Below, piece after piece: positions 62,335-64,000 of a DNA stretch of 64,000 bases (positions are counted from its first letter, which is position 1; every line of letters starts with the position of its first letter). Under the pieces are notes generated by a model. It ran no database searches and had not been told where the DNA came from. It saw nothing but the letters and a program-made list of their open reading frames with translations. Both the position numbers and the translations under genes were made by a program. Origin of the DNA: Heterotrichella gracilis (Eukaryota > Sar > Xanthophyceae > Tribonematales > Xanthonemataceae); contig JAULBX010015533.1 of assembly GCA_032358255.1 (NCBI GenBank), positions 1 to 64,000 of the forward strand. Reading direction: 5' to 3'.

Positions 62335-62397
62335 TTAAATGATTGGTAAAAAAGACAAGGTCATCTTAAACTCTGGGTCTTTTTACCAATCATTTAA
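62335..62397. repeat. AT-rich inverted repeat with 21-22-base arms
   Basis: Arm 62335-62356 and arm 62377-62397 are reverse complements apart from one extra A in the left arm; the arm core is ATGATTGGTAAAAA. The loop is 20 bases. A third partial copy of ACCAATCATTT follows at about 62408. It looks like a small foldback or terminator-like structure. Confidence 0.85.
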
Positions 62398-62425
62398 TTA
62401 ATCTGTACCAATCATTTTAAATTAA

Positions 62426-62442
62426 CCTAAACCCTAAACCCT
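62426..62442. other. short telomere-type motif (CCCTAAA)
   Basis: CCTAAACCCTAAACCCT is two to three units of the plant/green-algal telomere repeat on the plus strand, right next to the inverted repeat. It is too short to show a former chromosome end. Confidence 0.6.
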
Positions 62443-63394
62443 GTGCACCATGCAGATAGTTATGTCACAAGCATTGCGGCTCACCTTTCCAGTTGCAGTG
62501 GGCGCGATAGTGTAAGATCCATCACTGCCGGCTGCTACAAGCCTCTTCAGGTCGGGCTGGTTGGGGTTCTCGGTGAATAATGCTGGGCACTCAGCAGATG
62601 GAATCTCCCACAGCCCATGAGTCACCCCTGACCAAGTGAAGGTGAATGACTTGCCGCAGCAGATGGTGATGGGCGAGTAGGGCTGGGTGGCCCATGCTAT
62701 TGTCTGGTCAGTGTCCAGGCAATCTGGGGTACACACAGACAGGCTCAAGTCACTAAGGAGTGAGGCCCATGCTGAGTAGATAAAATATATAAGAATTACA
62801 CGCCCCATTGTGTTGTGACAGTCAACAGGTATGCTGCATTGCCATGCACGCCAAGAAATATCAACTGTGTCTCTGGTAAAAAGCTGCGATTGTGTGACGC
62901 ACTCCACACCCTACAGAGATGTTCACCTGAGTAAATAATAGTCTCCCTGATCCTACACATCCACCTTTAATATATGCGGGCTTTCACCCCCCTCCCAAAA
63001 ACAAAAACTGAATTTTTTATTATTATTATTCAGGAAATAAGCAACTTGGTTGTTTGTCTTTAAGAGTCAGCCAAACGATAGGGCCACCACCCGGGCCCGC
63101 ACTGCGATAGTACCACCTGTCTACTTGTACTCAGTAGAAGTTTGCGGCATACCATTGCACCCCGGGTCACCCCTTCGAAGTGCCCCTGTCACATGACGAG
63201 CTTGGGCACTGATACAACTTAGTCACCCACTAAAATCTGATCAGAAGCCGGACGTTCATGCAGCACCCTCGTCGTTGATAACTCGGCTGAGCGTGACCTA
63301 TACCTTGTAGGAGACTCCTGCTCGAAGCATGTGCCAGGAACACTGCTGAAAGCAGCACACTGGCGGCCAACAGGAAGGCAGCCCTTTCAGCCAT
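62434..63394 (-). CDS. secreted cupredoxin-like protein (3' end uncertain)
   Basis: Exon 1 (63394-63304) encodes a clear signal peptide (AAFLLAASVLLSAVFLAHASS). Exon 2 begins at 62723 and its frame stays open to a stop at 62434, giving 126 residues if the gene ends there. The mature part (SFTFTWSGVTHGLWEIP, then SDGSYTIAPTATGK) has the beta-strand pattern and first ligand histidine of plastocyanin/phytocyanin-like domains. The usual C-terminal copper site (Cys...His...Met) is not seen. A donor-like GTGAGC at 62484, right after TATGK, suggests that a further exon carries it, but I found no convincing one downstream. Either the 3' exon was missed or the protein is a copper-less relative. Confidence 0.5.
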
Positions 63395-64000
63395 GGTGAT
63401 CGACCTAGTACTCGACAAAGGAAGAAAGTTCACGACGTAAGCAACGCCCAAGTCTAGACACTCGGGGCACTTTACTTTACTTTACTTTACTTTACTTTAC
63501 TTTACTTTACTTTACTTTACTTTACTTTACTTTACTTTACTTTACNNNNNNNNNNNNNNNNNNNNNNNNNNNNNNNNNNNNNNNNNNNNNNNNNNNNNNN
63601 NNNNNNNNNNNNNNNNNNNNNNNNNNNNNNNNNNNNNNNNNNNNNACTTTACTTTACTTTACTTTACTTTACTTTACTTTACTTTACTTTACTTTACTTT
63701 ACTTTACTTTACTTTACTTTACCGGGTTTTACAGATGCATTTTGAAGGCTTGAAGGTGCATATGCATTCCCTTTGGGCAGTGGACGGTCGTAAACCCTGC
63801 ATCGAGCTAAGCCTTTCTGACTGAGGCTTAGCGTCACATGGTGTCCACGTGGCCATGCTGTGCACCACACATGGTTGGTTACTTCATCTTTTGCATGGCA
63901 CCAGTGTGACATGCAATGAAGTGGCAGCCAAGTTTGAAGCTAAGTATGGCTAGTAGCTTCCAATGTCAATTTCTGGCGTGAAGTCAACCAATCATGGCTG
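63395..64000. other. terminal region with microsatellite and gap
   Basis: It holds the 5' flank of the cupredoxin-like gene, the TTTAC array with its N gap, and about 280 bases after it in which I see no gene. Confidence 0.5.
63469..63722. repeat. TTTAC pentanucleotide microsatellite interrupted by a 100-N gap
   Basis: TTTAC units run without visible change on both sides of 63546-63645, which is exactly 100 N. A round 100-N gap is a common placeholder for unknown length, so the array is probably longer than shown. Confidence 0.95.

Larger units (their letters stand above)
60534..62433. other. intergenic region
   Basis: The stretch runs from the TauE/SafE stop to the end of the cupredoxin-like model. 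A TGTAA word at 60818-60822 may be a polyadenylation signal. It contains a tRNA-like internal promoter word near 61605 and an inverted repeat at 62335-62397, listed separately. No coding exon was recognised, though the missing end of the cupredoxin gene could lie here. Confidence 0.4.

Noticed and set aside
1-64000. Retroelements, LTR elements or other virus-derived copies
   Set aside because: I looked for reverse transcriptase, integrase, protease or capsid-like stretches and for paired long terminal repeats and saw none. The RNase H at 21083-23057 is a cellular RNase H1 with its own hybrid-binding domain and introns.
1-64000. tRNA, rRNA or CRISPR arrays
   Set aside because: No paired A-box and B-box tRNA, no rRNA core sequence and no regular repeat-spacer array was found by eye. 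The three cores at 29482-30529 are too few and too far apart for an array.

Overview
The window is nuclear DNA from a green alga or close relative (Viridiplantae). The genes are intron-rich, with short GT-AG introns. The gene content is plant-like: glucan water dikinase (GWD), the chloroplast-division dynamin DRP5B/ARC5, a carboxyarabinitol-1-phosphate phosphatase and a plastid-type solanesyl diphosphate synthase. Short TTTAGGG-type motifs appear in introns and intergenic DNA. Base composition is moderate and GCATGC-type words are frequent. I would place it in the core chlorophytes, perhaps the trebouxiophytes, but the class is a guess. Fifteen protein genes were modelled by hand. In fourteen of them the exon phases close from start codon to stop codon, or to the window edge.

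Layout: GWD (minus, N-terminal part only, 1-4365) is head to head with METTL17/Rsm22 (plus, 5106-10344). A TMEM41-type VTT protein (minus, 12006-13417) and the tRNA m5C methyltransferase NSUN2/Trm4 (minus, 14449-20520) follow. RNase H1 (plus, 21083-23057) and solanesyl diphosphate synthase (plus, 23773-25452) come next, then a rhomboid protease of the RBL13 type (minus, 26877-28147). A gene-poor 6 kb tract (28148-34149) holds a tandem repeat with three conserved cores, a perfect 23-bp hairpin and a longer imperfect palindrome. It ends at a small secreted Val-Lys-Lys/Pro-rich protein (plus, 34150-36263).

The second half holds gankyrin/PSMD10 (minus, 37249-39102), an LCAT-like lysosomal phospholipase A2 (plus, 39672-42685), DRP5B (minus, 44254-48919), the CA1P phosphatase (plus, 49738-51780), THOC7 (minus, 52679-54336), an unrecognised type I membrane protein with a fibronectin-III-like segment (plus, 54903-56708), a TauE/SafE transporter (plus, 57667-60533) and a cupredoxin-like secreted protein (minus, 62434-63394, uncertain 3' end). 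The window ends in a TTTAC pentanucleotide array interrupted by 100 N.

Organisation: genes mostly alternate head to head and tail to tail. Five divergent pairs share 0.56-0.82 kb promoter regions. The genes do not form one pathway. Several serve the chloroplast (starch phosphorylation, plastid division, Rubisco inhibitor removal, prenylquinone side chains), others serve RNA or ribosome work (METTL17, NSUN2, THOC7, RNase H1) or membranes and lipids (TMEM41, rhomboid, LPLA2-like, TauE). No retroelement, rRNA, CRISPR array or confident tRNA was seen.
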